From positions 1-63,314 of the forward strand of contig JAAYPF010000057.1 in the NCBI GenBank assembly GCA_012519925.1: DNA of 63,314 nucleotides, in the 5' to 3' direction. Origin of the DNA: Clostridiaceae bacterium (GTDB lineage Bacteria > Bacillota > Clostridia > Acetivibrionales > Acetivibrionaceae). Below the pieces are notes generated by a model. It saw only the letters and a program-made list of their open reading frames with translations. It did not search any database and was not told where the DNA came from. The first letter of the stretch is position 1. Each line of letters starts with the position of its first letter. A program made the translations under genes and the position numbers. Of this stretch, positions 28,698 to 38,413 are shown in pieces.

Positions 28698-29993
28698 TCA
28701 AAGTATAAACTCTTTGTTAGTCTTTTTATGTTTAAACGTCTTTGCTTTGCTTGCATAGTCGGCAACAATATGACCCTTTCCAACGAGTTTATACTTATAT
28801 ATCAATAGACCATCTAATCCAACTGGACCCCTTGCATGAATTTTGTTGGTGCTAATCCCCACCTCTGCACCAAAACCATATCTAAAACCATCACTAAAAC
28901 GTGTAGAACAATTCCAGAACACATTTCCGGAATCAACAAGATTCATAAAGGTTTCCACGTTTTCTTTATTGTTTGAAATTATTGAATCGGTGTGCCCCGA
29001 ACCATAAGTATTTATATGGTCAATGGCTTCCTCTGTGCTGTCTACAATCTTTATGGATAATTTATAGTCAAGATACTCAGTCTTCCAATCCTCCTCAGAA
29101 GCTGCAGCAACATCAACTATTTGTCTAGTCTTATCACAACCTACCAACTCAACATTTTTATCTACTATTTTCTCTATAAGAAAAGGTAAAAAATCCTTAG
29201 CTACTTCTTGATTCACCAATAAAGTCTCAGTAGCATTACATACAGCGACATATTGAGTCTTTGAATCCACAACAATATCTACTGCCATTTTAATATCAGC
29301 ACCTTTATCAACATAACAGTGACAAATACCATCTGCATGACCTAAAACAGCAATATTGGAATTTTCCATAATATATCTTACAAATTCGTTTGACCCTCTA
29401 GGAATTATAAGATCTATACAATCGTCCATTTTGAGCATCTCATTTACATCATCTCTTGTTTCGAGAAGCTGTATCCAACCCGATGGAATTCCTACACTCT
29501 CAGTAGCATCCTTTATTATATCCGCCAAAATTCTATTGGTATTAATAGCTTCCCTTCCACCCTTCAGAAGCACGGAATTACCACTTTTTAAGCATAAAGT
29601 GGATATTTGAACTAGAGCATCCGGTCTTGATTCGAATATAACTCCGATTACACCAATAGGACAACTTACCCTATATAAATCCAATCCCTCATCTAATTCT
29701 GACGAAGCTAAGGTCTTCCCCACAGGATCTGGAAGCTCAATCAAGCTGTTTATTCCGCTAATCACTTCTGAAACTTTGCTTTCATCAAACTTAAGTCTCT
29801 TTAGCAGTGGGGACGCAAGGCTTTCTTTTTCACTTCTATCAATATCTTCCTTATTAGCTTTGAAAATTTCCTCTTTACGTTTCTCAATAAGCTTAGCAAT
29901 TTCCCCTAATGCCCTATTTTTCAATTCTGTATCTGCTGCTGCAAGTTTTATTGATGCTTTTTTTGCAAGAAATGCAACTTCCTTAATATCCAT
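28698..29993 (-). CDS. proA: Gamma-glutamyl phosphate reductase
   Basis: The 431-residue enzyme reduces L-glutamyl 5-phosphate to glutamate semialdehyde with NADPH in proline synthesis. Aldehyde-dehydrogenase-like features are visible: CPIGVIGVIFESRPDALVQI, KGGREAINTN, IPRGSNEFV and the catalytic Cys in QYVAVCNATETLLV. The C-terminal part has GFGAEVGISTNKIHARGPVGL. Length is normal. The proB kinase gene is not adjacent, which is less common. A dispersed hairpin repeat begins directly after the stop codon. Confidence 0.97.
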   Translation of the reverse strand: MDIKEVAFLAKKASIKLAAADTELKNRALGEIAKLIEKRKEEIFKANKEDIDRSEKESLASPLLKRLKFDESKVSEVISGINSLIELPDPVGKTLASSELDEGLDLYRVSCPIGVIGVIFESRPDALVQISTLCLKSGNSVLLKGGREAINTNRILADIIKDATESVGIPSGWIQLLETRDDVNEMLKMDDCIDLIIPRGSNEFVRYIMENSNIAVLGHADGICHCYVDKGADIKMAVDIVVDSKTQYVAVCNATETLLVNQEVAKDFLPFLIEKIVDKNVELVGCDKTRQIVDVAAASEEDWKTEYLDYKLSIKIVDSTEEAIDHINTYGSGHTDSIISNNKENVETFMNLVDSGNVFWNCSTRFSDGFRYGFGAEVGISTNKIHARGPVGLDGLLIYKYKLVGKGHIVADYASKAKTFKHKKTNKEFIL

Positions 29994-30124
29994 ATTATCA
30001 CCTTAAATAAATTAATTTATATAAATCATACAATAGTATTAATACTTTAGCAACAAGCAAAATTGTTTAAACACCACTTTAGCCCAGTAGTTATGTGGAT
30101 TTATCAACTATATTAATGTTTAGG

Positions 30125-30160
30125 AAAAAAGATGACTCCTATTCAATATAGGAATCATCT
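30125..30160 (-). terminator. Terminator of the large SLH protein gene
   Basis: On the minus strand AGATGATTCCTAT pairs with ATAGGAGTCATCT (one mismatch, five-base loop) and is followed by TTTTTTCC. It lies about 90 bases after the stop at 30251. Confidence 0.82.
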
Positions 30161-30250
30161 TCTAGTTGCATAACTCTTTGTTTATTATGCCCTTGACTTA
30201 GGTACCACTTTATTTAAGTAGCCCCCTTTTTCTGTATTTACGCTTTGAAT

Positions 30251-33200
30251 TTAGTCTTTCAATATTGCTGTTTCAGAATCATCTTCATTTCTCTTGAAAT
30301 TGTGATCTAATGCACTTTCAAGAATGTGCCCGTATGCCCAGTGAGTTTCGGCGACATCCTTAAAGGGCATTTCTATACCTGAAAGAGGACCTCTAAATAA
30401 CATCTTGTTTACTATAGTAACTGCTTCACTTCTTGATATATTGTTGTCAGGCTTAAATAGCCTTTCACCTTGTTCAATATATCCTTCTATAAGTTTAACT
30501 CTATAGATTTCTTCGATAAAGTTTCTTGCCCAATGCTTGCTTATATCTGAGAAGTTCATTTTATCATGTTCTACATTTTTTAGCTCAAGATAATTTGCAA
30601 GTACTGTAGCAAATTCAGCCCTTGTAATAAAACTGTCTGGATGGAATGAACCATCACTATAACCTACAAACAAGCCTGAACCCGTTACCACATTTATACA
30701 TTCATATGCCCAATGAGTGCTTTTAACATCGGTATAATTTTTATTAGTTGATGCTTCTTTGTTTATACCAAGTACATTGTACATCATTGCAGCAACTTCA
30801 GCTCTAGTAATATTGTTAGCTGGTCTAAAAGTGTTGTCGGTATAGCCTTCAATATATTTAGCGTGGAAATTGTCAATGTTTGAGTATAGTAGGAATATTG
30901 TCTTAGATGAATCATCCTCTGTCTTAGTAATATTTGCACTGCTAATCGTAGCAGTATTCGAGGAATTCACTTCCGCTTTATCAAGTTTATTAACACTTAC
31001 TTTGTACTCAATTTTAGCTGAAGTATTCGCAGCTATTTTTTCAACTTTCCATTCAATAAATGCACCGTCTACAGTTCCTCCAGCCATTTCAGAAATAGTT
31101 GTATACTCGGGAATCTCAGCTTTTATGGTAACATTATTAACCTGTATGTTTGACTTATTTTTATAGTCTATAATAAAGGTAATTGTGTCTCCTTCTGCAT
31201 ATTTGGATTTGTCTGAACTTATAAACACTGACAAATCGACTGCTGTAACTGTTGGCACTTTATCTTTAGGCTCTGTAGCCTTTTCATCTCCACTATTGTT
31301 GCCACTGTTTCCGCCGTTATTTCCGCCACTATTTCCGCCACTATTTCCGCCGTTATTTCCACCGTTATTTCCACCGCTATTTCCGCCGTTATTGTTATTA
31401 TCCTTTGATCTCTCCAAGATAGTAACTGTTTTACTTGTAACAGGGGAAATGTTACCTGCTTTATCGATAGTTCTTGCACTAATAGTTGTTTTACCTAAAT
31501 TTTTTATTTCAATAGTATTTCCCTCTATGTACTCCAGCCAATCGCAAACTGTTGCTCCTTCTAACCGGTACTCTGTTCTGTCAACTCCAGACTCCTCATC
31601 TTTTCCCGGCAAAATTGTAGCTTTTATAGGTTTTTCTGTTGTTACATCAGCACTGGTTATTATTGTTGGTGCAGTAGGTAATGTGGTATCGATGTTTCCG
31701 ACAACATATTCTCCTACAGGTGAGTTGTTTCCAGCTTCATCTTGCGATCTTCCACTAACTGTTGTATTTTCATCTACGACAACAGGATCAGTATATGGTT
31801 TCCAGTCGCCTTCTCCAACTTTTACCTCCTGTATTACAGAGTCTTCAGGATAATATACTGTTACAGTAACTGTTCCCTTTGTAGGTTCTGTTATGTCGGG
31901 AATAAGTATAGGAGTGTCCGGTGAGGTTTTATCTATATTAGTTATAACTAAACGACCTATATCCGACACATTACCCGCTAAATCTGTTCCTCTTGCTTCC
32001 ACAGTTCCATTTTGATCCATAATTATTTTGTTATCTACCGCTACATCTTCAAAGTTCTTCCAATCAGAACCTTCAATTCTGATTTCTTTTATTGCAGCAT
32101 CCTCTGGATAATATACTGCTACTGAAACGCTTTGGTTGGTAGGTGTTGTAATATCTGCAACTAAAATTGGTTTTAACGGAGGAATTTTATCAATATTTGT
32201 CACTTCAATAACTGCCTCTTCACTTACATTACCCGCTTCATCTTTGCATATAGCATATACTTTTGTATTTTCTACAACTACAAATTCCCTATCGTACTTA
32301 ATCCATTCTCCAGCTTCTCCTACTTTATATAGCTTTTCAATTGCATCTTCCGGATATGTAATGGTAATGTTTACAGCACCATTAGTTGGAATGCTATTGT
32401 CTGGGTGCTGCTTTATTACTGGCATTTCTGGTGCTATTTTATCTATATTGGTTACTTCTATCTTTCCAACTTCCGACACATTACCCGCTAAATCTGTTCC
32501 TCTTGCTTCTACTATGCCGTTATCATTCATTACTATCTTTCCTTCTTTAGCTATGCTATCAAACGGTACCCACTCTCCGCCATCTATTCGCACTTCTTTT
32601 ACTGCTGCATCATCAGGATATGTTATTATCACATCTACATCACCGTTTGTAGGTGTTGTTGGTTGCTGAGTAAGAATCGGTGCTTGAGGTGGTACTGTGT
32701 CAACTGTGATTTTTGTCTCAAAAGGAATAGATTTTTCTCCTCTTTTATCAACCGCCCACATATAGAGAGTATGAATCCCATCTTCAAGGGCTAACGGAAC
32801 AAGATCAATGGTACCATCTATGTTCTGTTCTGTTCCATCGGTCACCAGATTAGTTTTGTACGCTGTTCCTTCAGTACTTTCATCATATTTGTCAAAAACA
32901 TAATATACATTAATTTCATCTCCAACATTTTCATCTTTCGCAAATCCCTCTATAACAATTTTATCCCTGACTATTTTTCCATCAACAGGTGAGGTCAATA
33001 TCAATTGAGGTACAACATTTAATAAATACGTATAATAAACTCTATACGTGTAGAAATTAGTTTCAGCTTTTGTTACATTTCCCTTATAGGTTGCCCAATA
33101 TAATTCTTTTTCGGAATCATATCCTGAATCTGATTTAGCTATGTCACCTACATATCCATCTAAATTATAGGGAATCATTCTGGGAAACTCATCATAATTA

Positions 33201-33529
33201 CTTTCTTCCGTAACTGTTACGCTTTTTGTATGCGGTCCAACTCTTGAAGGTATTCCATCAGATACTGATATTTTAACCGAATCTCCAGTTATCTCATAAT
33301 CTACTTTACCAGTATTTACGGATATGTCTGAGATATCAAAAATACCTTTTATCTCAATGGTTCTTGAGCTTTTTTGATAAGGGCTTTCTGGAAAATCTAA
33401 TGATGCTATCGTGGATTTTACATCTGCGAGTACTAAAATTACATTTTGGCAAATCAACGAAACAAGTAAACATAAACACGCCATAACTGCCAGAATTCTA
33501 CTGCGATTAATTCTTTGCATTTTCTTCAT
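30251..33529 (-). CDS. S-layer-anchored surface protein with Ig-like repeats and three SLH domains
   Basis: The 1092-residue protein has a signal peptide (about 1-36), an N-terminal beta region, at least five Ig-like repeats (about 185-660) marked by TNIDKxxPxxP, TYPED(A/S), and DEAGN/DLAGN motifs, a Gly/Asn/Ser linker (about 685-725) coded by 12-base repeats, a DUF11-like domain (about 745-860), and three SLH domains (about 880-1060, with FRPANNITRAEVAAM). SLH domains bind pyruvylated secondary cell-wall polymer, so it sits on the cell surface. No cohesin or enzyme domain is seen. The DUF11-SLH tail is shared with the two proteins at 39077 and 42216. The fourth residue is also Met and fits the GGGGGG ribosome binding site slightly better. 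Confidence 0.9.
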   Translation of the reverse strand: MKKMQRINRSRILAVMACLCLLVSLICQNVILVLADVKSTIASLDFPESPYQKSSRTIEIKGIFDISDISVNTGKVDYEITGDSVKISVSDGIPSRVGPHTKSVTVTEESNYDEFPRMIPYNLDGYVGDIAKSDSGYDSEKELYWATYKGNVTKAETNFYTYRVYYTYLLNVVPQLILTSPVDGKIVRDKIVIEGFAKDENVGDEINVYYVFDKYDESTEGTAYKTNLVTDGTEQNIDGTIDLVPLALEDGIHTLYMWAVDKRGEKSIPFETKITVDTVPPQAPILTQQPTTPTNGDVDVIITYPDDAAVKEVRIDGGEWVPFDSIAKEGKIVMNDNGIVEARGTDLAGNVSEVGKIEVTNIDKIAPEMPVIKQHPDNSIPTNGAVNITITYPEDAIEKLYKVGEAGEWIKYDREFVVVENTKVYAICKDEAGNVSEEAVIEVTNIDKIPPLKPILVADITTPTNQSVSVAVYYPEDAAIKEIRIEGSDWKNFEDVAVDNKIIMDQNGTVEARGTDLAGNVSDIGRLVITNIDKTSPDTPILIPDITEPTKGTVTVTVYYPEDSVIQEVKVGEGDWKPYTDPVVVDENTTVSGRSQDEAGNNSPVGEYVVGNIDTTLPTAPTIITSADVTTEKPIKATILPGKDEESGVDRTEYRLEGATVCDWLEYIEGNTIEIKNLGKTTISARTIDKAGNISPVTSKTVTILERSKDNNNNGGNSGGNNGGNNGGNSGGNSGGNNGGNSGNNSGDEKATEPKDKVPTVTAVDLSVFISSDKSKYAEGDTITFIIDYKNKSNIQVNNVTIKAEIPEYTTISEMAGGTVDGAFIEWKVEKIAANTSAKIEYKVSVNKLDKAEVNSSNTATISSANITKTEDDSSKTIFLLYSNIDNFHAKYIEGYTDNTFRPANNITRAEVAAMMYNVLGINKEASTNKNYTDVKSTHWAYECINVVTGSGLFVGYSDGSFHPDSFITRAEFATVLANYLELKNVEHDKMNFSDISKHWARNFIEEIYRVKLIEGYIEQGERLFKPDNNISRSEAVTIVNKMLFRGPLSGIEMPFKDVAETHWAYGHILESALDHNFKRNEDDSETAILKD

Positions 33530-33767
33530 ACCCCCCGCTTCATGTTATTAATTTTTTGTGGATAATGCTGGTTATACTGCATTATTCTATTCTATATTAC
33601 ACAATTATCTTCAATTTTACAACTATATGCATCTTAAAAAATGTAAAAATTTTTACCTTAATACGCCATGTATTTTTATCGTTTTTATGTAAAAACCTCT
33701 AAGCATTAATTTCTTTTATATCTTATTTTTATTTTTCGCTTTTCATTCTATAAGCCTTAACAAATTC

Positions 33768-33796
33768 TTGTATTTATTATTCTGTTGTGCTATTAT
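33768..33796 (+). promoter_or_regulatory. Candidate promoter of the thiamine-transport operon
   Basis: TTGTAT at 33768-33773 and TATTAT at 33791-33796 are 17 bases apart, a standard housekeeping layout. Transcription from about 33803 would begin just ahead of the TPP riboswitch. Confidence 0.5.
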
Positions 33797-33825
33797 TAAT
33801 TCAATTAAAGATAGCTATATAATAA

Positions 33826-33947
33826 AAGGGGTGCTGATACTATCGGCTGAGAGTGGTTTATTGTCCACAACCCATAACCTGATCTGGATAATGCCAGCGT
33901 AGGGAAAGAGTAAATTGTATTTTACCGCCTATGTTGGGCGGTTTTTT
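33826..33947 (+). promoter_or_regulatory. TPP (THI-box) riboswitch with terminator
   Basis: The aptamer shows AGGGGTGC, CTGAGAG (33847-33853), ACCCATAACCTGATCTGG and GCCAGCGTAGGGAAAG. A terminator, ACCGCC-TATGTTG-GGCGGT followed by TTTTTTATTT, lies at 33924-33947. Thiamine pyrophosphate binding should favour this terminator and shut off the downstream transport genes. Confidence 0.96.
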
Positions 33948-34005
33948 ATTTGCTATTATTAGTTAGGTTTATTTTAGGACTCGAAAGTGAAAGGAGACTT
34001 TACTT

Positions 34006-34293
34006 ATGAATAATGTGAATGTGTCGCTGCAGGTTATTCCAAATGTGCCGGAAGAGCAGATTTATCCGGTTGTAGATAAAGTTATTGAAATGATAGATAG
34101 AAGTGGTGTAAAGTACGAAGTGGGACCAATGGAAACTACTATGGAAGGTAACTTAGATACTCTTTTAGAGATTGTTAAGAAGGCACAAAATATTTGCGTA
34201 GAAGAGGGTGCAAACAGAGTTGTATCTGTAGTCAAAATTGATTATAAAGTGGAAGGCGTGACTATGGATGAAAAAATTTCGAAATACAGGTAA
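34006..34293 (+). CDS. MTH1187-family thiamine-binding protein (DUF77)
   Basis: The 95-residue protein has the small alpha/beta fold of the MTH1187/YkoF thiamine-binding family: NVSLQVIPNV, a helix, YEVGPMETTMEGNLDTLLEIV and RVVSVVKIDYKV. Such proteins bind thiamine or related pyrimidines in the cytoplasm and are often coded with uptake systems. GAAAGGAGA precedes the ATG. Its 3' end overlaps the permease gene by 26 bases. Position directly behind a TPP riboswitch supports the role. Confidence 0.9.
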   Translation: MNNVNVSLQVIPNVPEEQIYPVVDKVIEMIDRSGVKYEVGPMETTMEGNLDTLLEIVKKAQNICVEEGANRVVSVVKIDYKVEGVTMDEKISKYR

Positions 34294-35029
34294 TGTCATT
34301 TACCCATCTATTGCATTTATCGTTTTCGTGATTATTTGGGAATTTATTGTGAAAGCAAAGGACATAAAAGAATACATACTTCCAGCTCCTTCAATTATTT
34401 TGAAAGAGTTTTCAAAGTCCGGGGACCTTTTGCTTTCTCACTCTTTGACCACAATTTCTGAAACCCTTTTAGGCTTTGTAGTAGGTGTCTTTTTAGCTGT
34501 TCTACTCTCACTTGTAATGAGCAGTTTTAGGATTATGCGTAATATTTTTTATCCCTTTATGATTCTTTCTCAAACTGTACCTATTATTGTAATAGCACCA
34601 TTAATCACAATTTGGTTTGGAATAGGAATTGTATCAAAATTAATAATCTGTGTTTTAGTAGTCTTTTTCCCGGTAGCACTCAACTTAACAGAGGGGCTAA
34701 ACTCATATGACAAAGACCTTGAGGAATTACTTAAGTGTATGAATGCCAGTAAAATACAGATATTTACGAAAGTAAAACTCCCTTCAGCATTAGTTCACTT
34801 TTTTTCAGGACTCAAACTAGCAGCAACATATGCTGTAATGGGAGCGGTTATGTCCGAGTGGACCGGTGCTCAAAGTGGATTAGGCATTTTTCTTACAAGA
34901 TCAATGAAATCTTTCAAGACCGCTGCAATGTTTGCGGATATTGTAATTATTTCGCTTTTTAGCATTTTGTTATTTATATTTATTAGCATAATAGAAAAGA
35001 AGACAATTAAATGGAATTTGAAAGGATGA
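34268..35029 (+). CDS. thiX: ABC transporter permease for thiamine or pyrimidine precursor
   Basis: The 253-residue membrane protein has about six helices (about 12-27, 62-84, 97-118, 122-142, 185-200 and 222-243) and the cytoplasmic EAA-type loop ECMNASKIQIFTKVKLPS-like segment (KCMNASKIQIFTKVKLPSAL) that contacts the ATPase. It belongs to the SsuC/TauC/ThiX permease group. It overlaps the thiamine-binding gene upstream, and the binding-protein gene starts six bases after its stop. Substrate is inferred from the riboswitch and the THI5-like partner. Confidence 0.9.
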   Translation: MKKFRNTGNVIYPSIAFIVFVIIWEFIVKAKDIKEYILPAPSIILKEFSKSGDLLLSHSLTTISETLLGFVVGVFLAVLLSLVMSSFRIMRNIFYPFMILSQTVPIIVIAPLITIWFGIGIVSKLIICVLVVFFPVALNLTEGLNSYDKDLEELLKCMNASKIQIFTKVKLPSALVHFFSGLKLAATYAVMGAVMSEWTGAQSGLGIFLTRSMKSFKTAAMFADIVIISLFSILLFIFISIIEKKTIKWNLKG

Positions 35030-35034
35030 ATAAT

Positions 35035-36069
35035 GTGAAAAAGAATATATTGGTATTAATCTGTATGTCTATTGTTTTTTGCCTGACTGCTTCAGGCTGT
35101 ATCCAAAAATTCGTCACAAGCCCGAGGCAGACTTTTCCATCTAGTAAAGGGGGCTCTGACCTCGAAAAAGTCACCTTCGTGTTGGATTGGACTCCTAACA
35201 CAAATCACACTGGTATCTACGTTGCTAAGGTAAAGGGTTTTTTTGCAGAAGAGGGACTTGATGTATCTATCATTCAGCCTGGTGAGTCCTCTGCCGATCA
35301 GCTTGTAGCTACAAATACTGCTCAGTTTGGTATAAGTTATCAAGAAGGCGTTACCTTTGCCCGCTCGTCAGATATACCTTTAGTTTCAATTGCTGCTGTA
35401 ATTCAACACAACACTTCAGGCTTTGGTTCATTAAAATCAAAGGGTATAACCTCCGCAAAGGACTTTGAGGGGAAAAAGTATGGTGGCTGGGGTTCTGAAG
35501 TTGAAGCTGCAATGGTAAAGCAAGTTGTAAAAGAAGCTGGAGGAGATGCTGACAAAGTTGAAATTCTTACTACCGGTACTTTAGACTTTCTAACAGCTAG
35601 TGAAACAAACCAAATTGATTTTGCTTGGATTTTTGAGGGCTGGGACTATATAAATGCTACTAATAAAGGTGCAGAAATTAACTATATCTCCCTTAAGGAC
35701 CTTTCTGATATTTTTGATTACTACACCCCTGTAATAGTGACAAATGAGGAAAATATCGCCAAAAACCCTAAGCTTGTTGAGAAGTTCATGAGAGCTACAC
35801 AAAAAGGCTATAAATTCTCAATAGAAAAACCCGATGAAGCAGCTGAATGCCTACTTCAACTTGCACCTGAATTGGATAGAGATCTTGTAATAAAAAGCCA
35901 ACAATATCTTGCCTCTAAATATCAGGATGATGCTCCCTATTGGGGTATGCAAAAAGAAGATGTGTGGGAAAGATATATGAACTGGCTATTTGAAAATAAT
36001 TTTATAGAATCACCTATTGAAATAGAAAAGGCATTTACAAATGAGTTTTTGCAAGGAGATAAAAGCTGA
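35035..36069 (+). CDS. thiY: NMT1/THI5-like substrate-binding lipoprotein
   Basis: The 344-residue protein (from GTG 35035) has a lipoprotein signal ending LTASGC, with the lipidated Cys near residue 22, and a THI5/NMT1-type domain: FVLDWTPNTNHTGIYVAK, GFFAEEGLDV, FGISYQEGVTFAR and KYGGWGSEVEAAM. Relatives such as Bacillus ThiY bind formyl-aminopyrimidine for salvage into thiamine. The GTG start has AAAGGA about nine bases upstream; an in-frame ATG at 35011 lies inside the permease gene and would place extra residues before the signal peptide. Confidence 0.92.
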   Translation: MKKNILVLICMSIVFCLTASGCIQKFVTSPRQTFPSSKGGSDLEKVTFVLDWTPNTNHTGIYVAKVKGFFAEEGLDVSIIQPGESSADQLVATNTAQFGISYQEGVTFARSSDIPLVSIAAVIQHNTSGFGSLKSKGITSAKDFEGKKYGGWGSEVEAAMVKQVVKEAGGDADKVEILTTGTLDFLTASETNQIDFAWIFEGWDYINATNKGAEINYISLKDLSDIFDYYTPVIVTNEENIAKNPKLVEKFMRATQKGYKFSIEKPDEAAECLLQLAPELDRDLVIKSQQYLASKYQDDAPYWGMQKEDVWERYMNWLFENNFIESPIEIEKAFTNEFLQGDKS

Positions 36070-36072
36070 TTA

Positions 36073-36825
36073 ATGACAACTAAAATAGAAATAAAGCATT
36101 TGAATAAAACCTTCATACGTAATAAGGAAAGTCTTGAGGTACTAAAAGATATAAATTTGATTTTGTTGGAAAATCAATTTGTATCCTTATTAGGTCCAAG
36201 TGGTTGCGGAAAAAGTACTATATTAAGGATTTTAGCGGGTCTAGAAGATAACTATTCTGGTGACATAAAAGTTTTCGGCCAAACTCTGTCTGATTCTTCA
36301 ACCCAGTTAAGCTATATGCCTCAAAAAGATCTGCTGATGCCTTGGCGTACAGTATATAAAAACATCATTCTACCTTTAGAAATAGATGGTCGGCTCGATA
36401 GCATCGAGAACTTCATGTTACCAAAGCTTATAAAAGAATTTGGTCTTGAAGGCTTTGAAAATTTCTATCCTTCGGAGATTTCAGGCGGAATGAAACAGCG
36501 GGCAGGGCTTCTTAGAACCTTTTTGATGAACAGTAATATAATGCTTCTAGACGAGCCTTTTGGTGCTCTAGATGCAATAACCCGTATGAACATGCAGGAA
36601 TGGCTGCTTTCAGTACTATGTGAGCACAATAAAAGTGTACTTTTTGTTACCCATGACATTGACGAAGCTATTTTTCTATCGGATAGAGTTTACGTTCTGT
36701 CCGATAGACCTGCCTCTATCACAACCTTTTTGGATATAGAATTTCCAAGACCTCGAACAAGAGAAATGCTTTCAACGAGTGAATTTCTTAAATATAAAGA
36801 ACAACTATTAAAAGCATTAAGATAA
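36073..36825 (+). CDS. thiZ: ABC transporter ATP-binding protein for thiamine precursor
   Basis: The 250-residue ATPase has Walker A GPSGCGKST, a Q-loop in SYMPQKDLLMPWR, signature SGGMKQRAG, Walker B IMLLDEPFGALD and H-loop FVTHDIDEA. It energises the permease coded just upstream. It starts three bases after the binding-protein stop and ends the riboswitch operon. A short hairpin overlapping the stop (AAAGCATT / AATGCTTT) has no T tract. The MATE gene converges from the other side. Confidence 0.94.
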   Translation: MTTKIEIKHLNKTFIRNKESLEVLKDINLILLENQFVSLLGPSGCGKSTILRILAGLEDNYSGDIKVFGQTLSDSSTQLSYMPQKDLLMPWRTVYKNIILPLEIDGRLDSIENFMLPKLIKEFGLEGFENFYPSEISGGMKQRAGLLRTFLMNSNIMLLDEPFGALDAITRMNMQEWLLSVLCEHNKSVLFVTHDIDEAIFLSDRVYVLSDRPASITTFLDIEFPRPRTREMLSTSEFLKYKEQLLKALR

Positions 36826-36853
36826 TGCTTTAAGCCTTATATATCAAACTTAA

Positions 36854-38218
36854 CTATGTTTTGGTCATTACAGCTCTAGATTTGACTTTTTTCCATTTGC
36901 CAGAATGATATCTAAAGTACACTACAGCTGCCCTTGTATATTGATCTAACAATAACGCTACCCACGCACCAATTAAACCCCAATGAAAAACACTCACAAA
37001 TATATAGGCTATAAACACCCTAAAAATCCATATACCGAAAATAGAGGCGTACAATGGATACATAGTATCCCCAGCTCCCCTCAGTACTCCTGCTACAGAA
37101 AGCTGTGTTGATTGTCCCGGTTGAGATAGAGCCATTATTTTAAGTATAATAGCAGCACTAGCTGCCACTGCAAAGTCATCAGTATATAATCTCGCAAGCT
37201 GGTATGAAAACAGAATAAATACTCCGCCCATTAAACAAGCTACAAACAAAGCCATATGATGTATCATATCCGCATATTGTTTTGCTTTTTCTTCATCCTT
37301 AGCACCAAGACTCTGACCTACTAAAGTTGTTGCAGCAACCCCAAAAGCCATGCTTGGTGAAAAGGTCAAACCAGAAATGTTCAAACCTATCTGATGTGCA
37401 GCAAATGCGACTGTACCTAGGCTCGAAACTGTTCGTGCAAACATCATAAGTCCGCTTTGCAAAACAAACTGCTCTATTGCTGACGGCAAACCTATGGAAA
37501 AGACTTCTTTTATTATTCCCAAATCAAATCTAAATCTATCTTTACGCTCGATTGAAATAAACGATTGGTTTGATAAATAAACTACACTAATTCCAATAAC
37601 ACATGCAACTAATCTAGATATTGTTGTCGAAAGTGCTGCACCAGCAACCCCCATTTTAGGCATTCCAAACTTTCCATAAATAAGAGCATAATTTCCGAAA
37701 ACATTAAGAAGATTACTTCCTATATTATAAAACATAGGTATCTTTGTTTCTCCAGCACCTCTCAAAGCTGCCGTAATTCCCATAGTGATGGCTTGAAACA
37801 CTAGTCCAGAAGAAACAATCTGAAAATATATTGTCGCATCTTTTATCGTATCCGCCTGTGCCCCCATAAACGCAACTATTTGATGCGATAAAATTACACC
37901 TAAAGCACTTAATATTATCCCTAAGATAGCATTTATTACGACAATTTGCCTAGTGATAAGATTGGCTTTCTCTCTATTTCCCGCACCTATATTCCATGCC
38001 ACAAGAGTAGTTGTACCAACATTAATTGCTGAAAATATTGCTAACAAAAGCATAAAAGGCTGATTTGTAAGCCCCACAGCGGTTATCGCAGCCGAGCTTA
38101 ACCTTCCTACCATAATCATATCCACCATACCAAACAAAGTAGACATAACTAATTCTACAAAGGCAGGCCATGTAATAGATATTGCTTCACGCCGCATAGG
38201 GCTTAATTTTTTTAACAA
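36854..38218 (-). CDS. MATE-family multidrug/cation efflux transporter
   Basis: The 454-residue membrane protein has about twelve helices in two halves, with MATE-type segments such as SAAITAVGLTNQP, LRGAGETKIPM and LRGAGDTMYPLYASI. These exporters use a Na+ or H+ gradient to expel organic cations or other small molecules. Length is normal. It diverges from the XRE-desulfoferrodoxin-like regulator (38414), so that protein could control it. Substrate is not predictable from sequence. Confidence 0.94.
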   Translation of the reverse strand: MLKKLSPMRREAISITWPAFVELVMSTLFGMVDMIMVGRLSSAAITAVGLTNQPFMLLLAIFSAINVGTTTLVAWNIGAGNREKANLITRQIVVINAILGIILSALGVILSHQIVAFMGAQADTIKDATIYFQIVSSGLVFQAITMGITAALRGAGETKIPMFYNIGSNLLNVFGNYALIYGKFGMPKMGVAGAALSTTISRLVACVIGISVVYLSNQSFISIERKDRFRFDLGIIKEVFSIGLPSAIEQFVLQSGLMMFARTVSSLGTVAFAAHQIGLNISGLTFSPSMAFGVAATTLVGQSLGAKDEEKAKQYADMIHHMALFVACLMGGVFILFSYQLARLYTDDFAVAASAAIILKIMALSQPGQSTQLSVAGVLRGAGDTMYPLYASIFGIWIFRVFIAYIFVSVFHWGLIGAWVALLLDQYTRAAVVYFRYHSGKWKKVKSRAVMTKT

Positions 38219-38413
38219 CTTAATATACCTTCTTTCGTCTACAATTGAAATATTATTAATTATACTATTGAGAAATGATTACTTCAAATAATTATTAAGT
38301 TAATTAGGGCATATTAAAAGTATATATTACATTTATAATGATTTAAACTCTACGAAGCGTTTATTGAAATATTCCCAAAGTTGTATATACTTAAATTAAT
38401 GGAGGAGATAATT

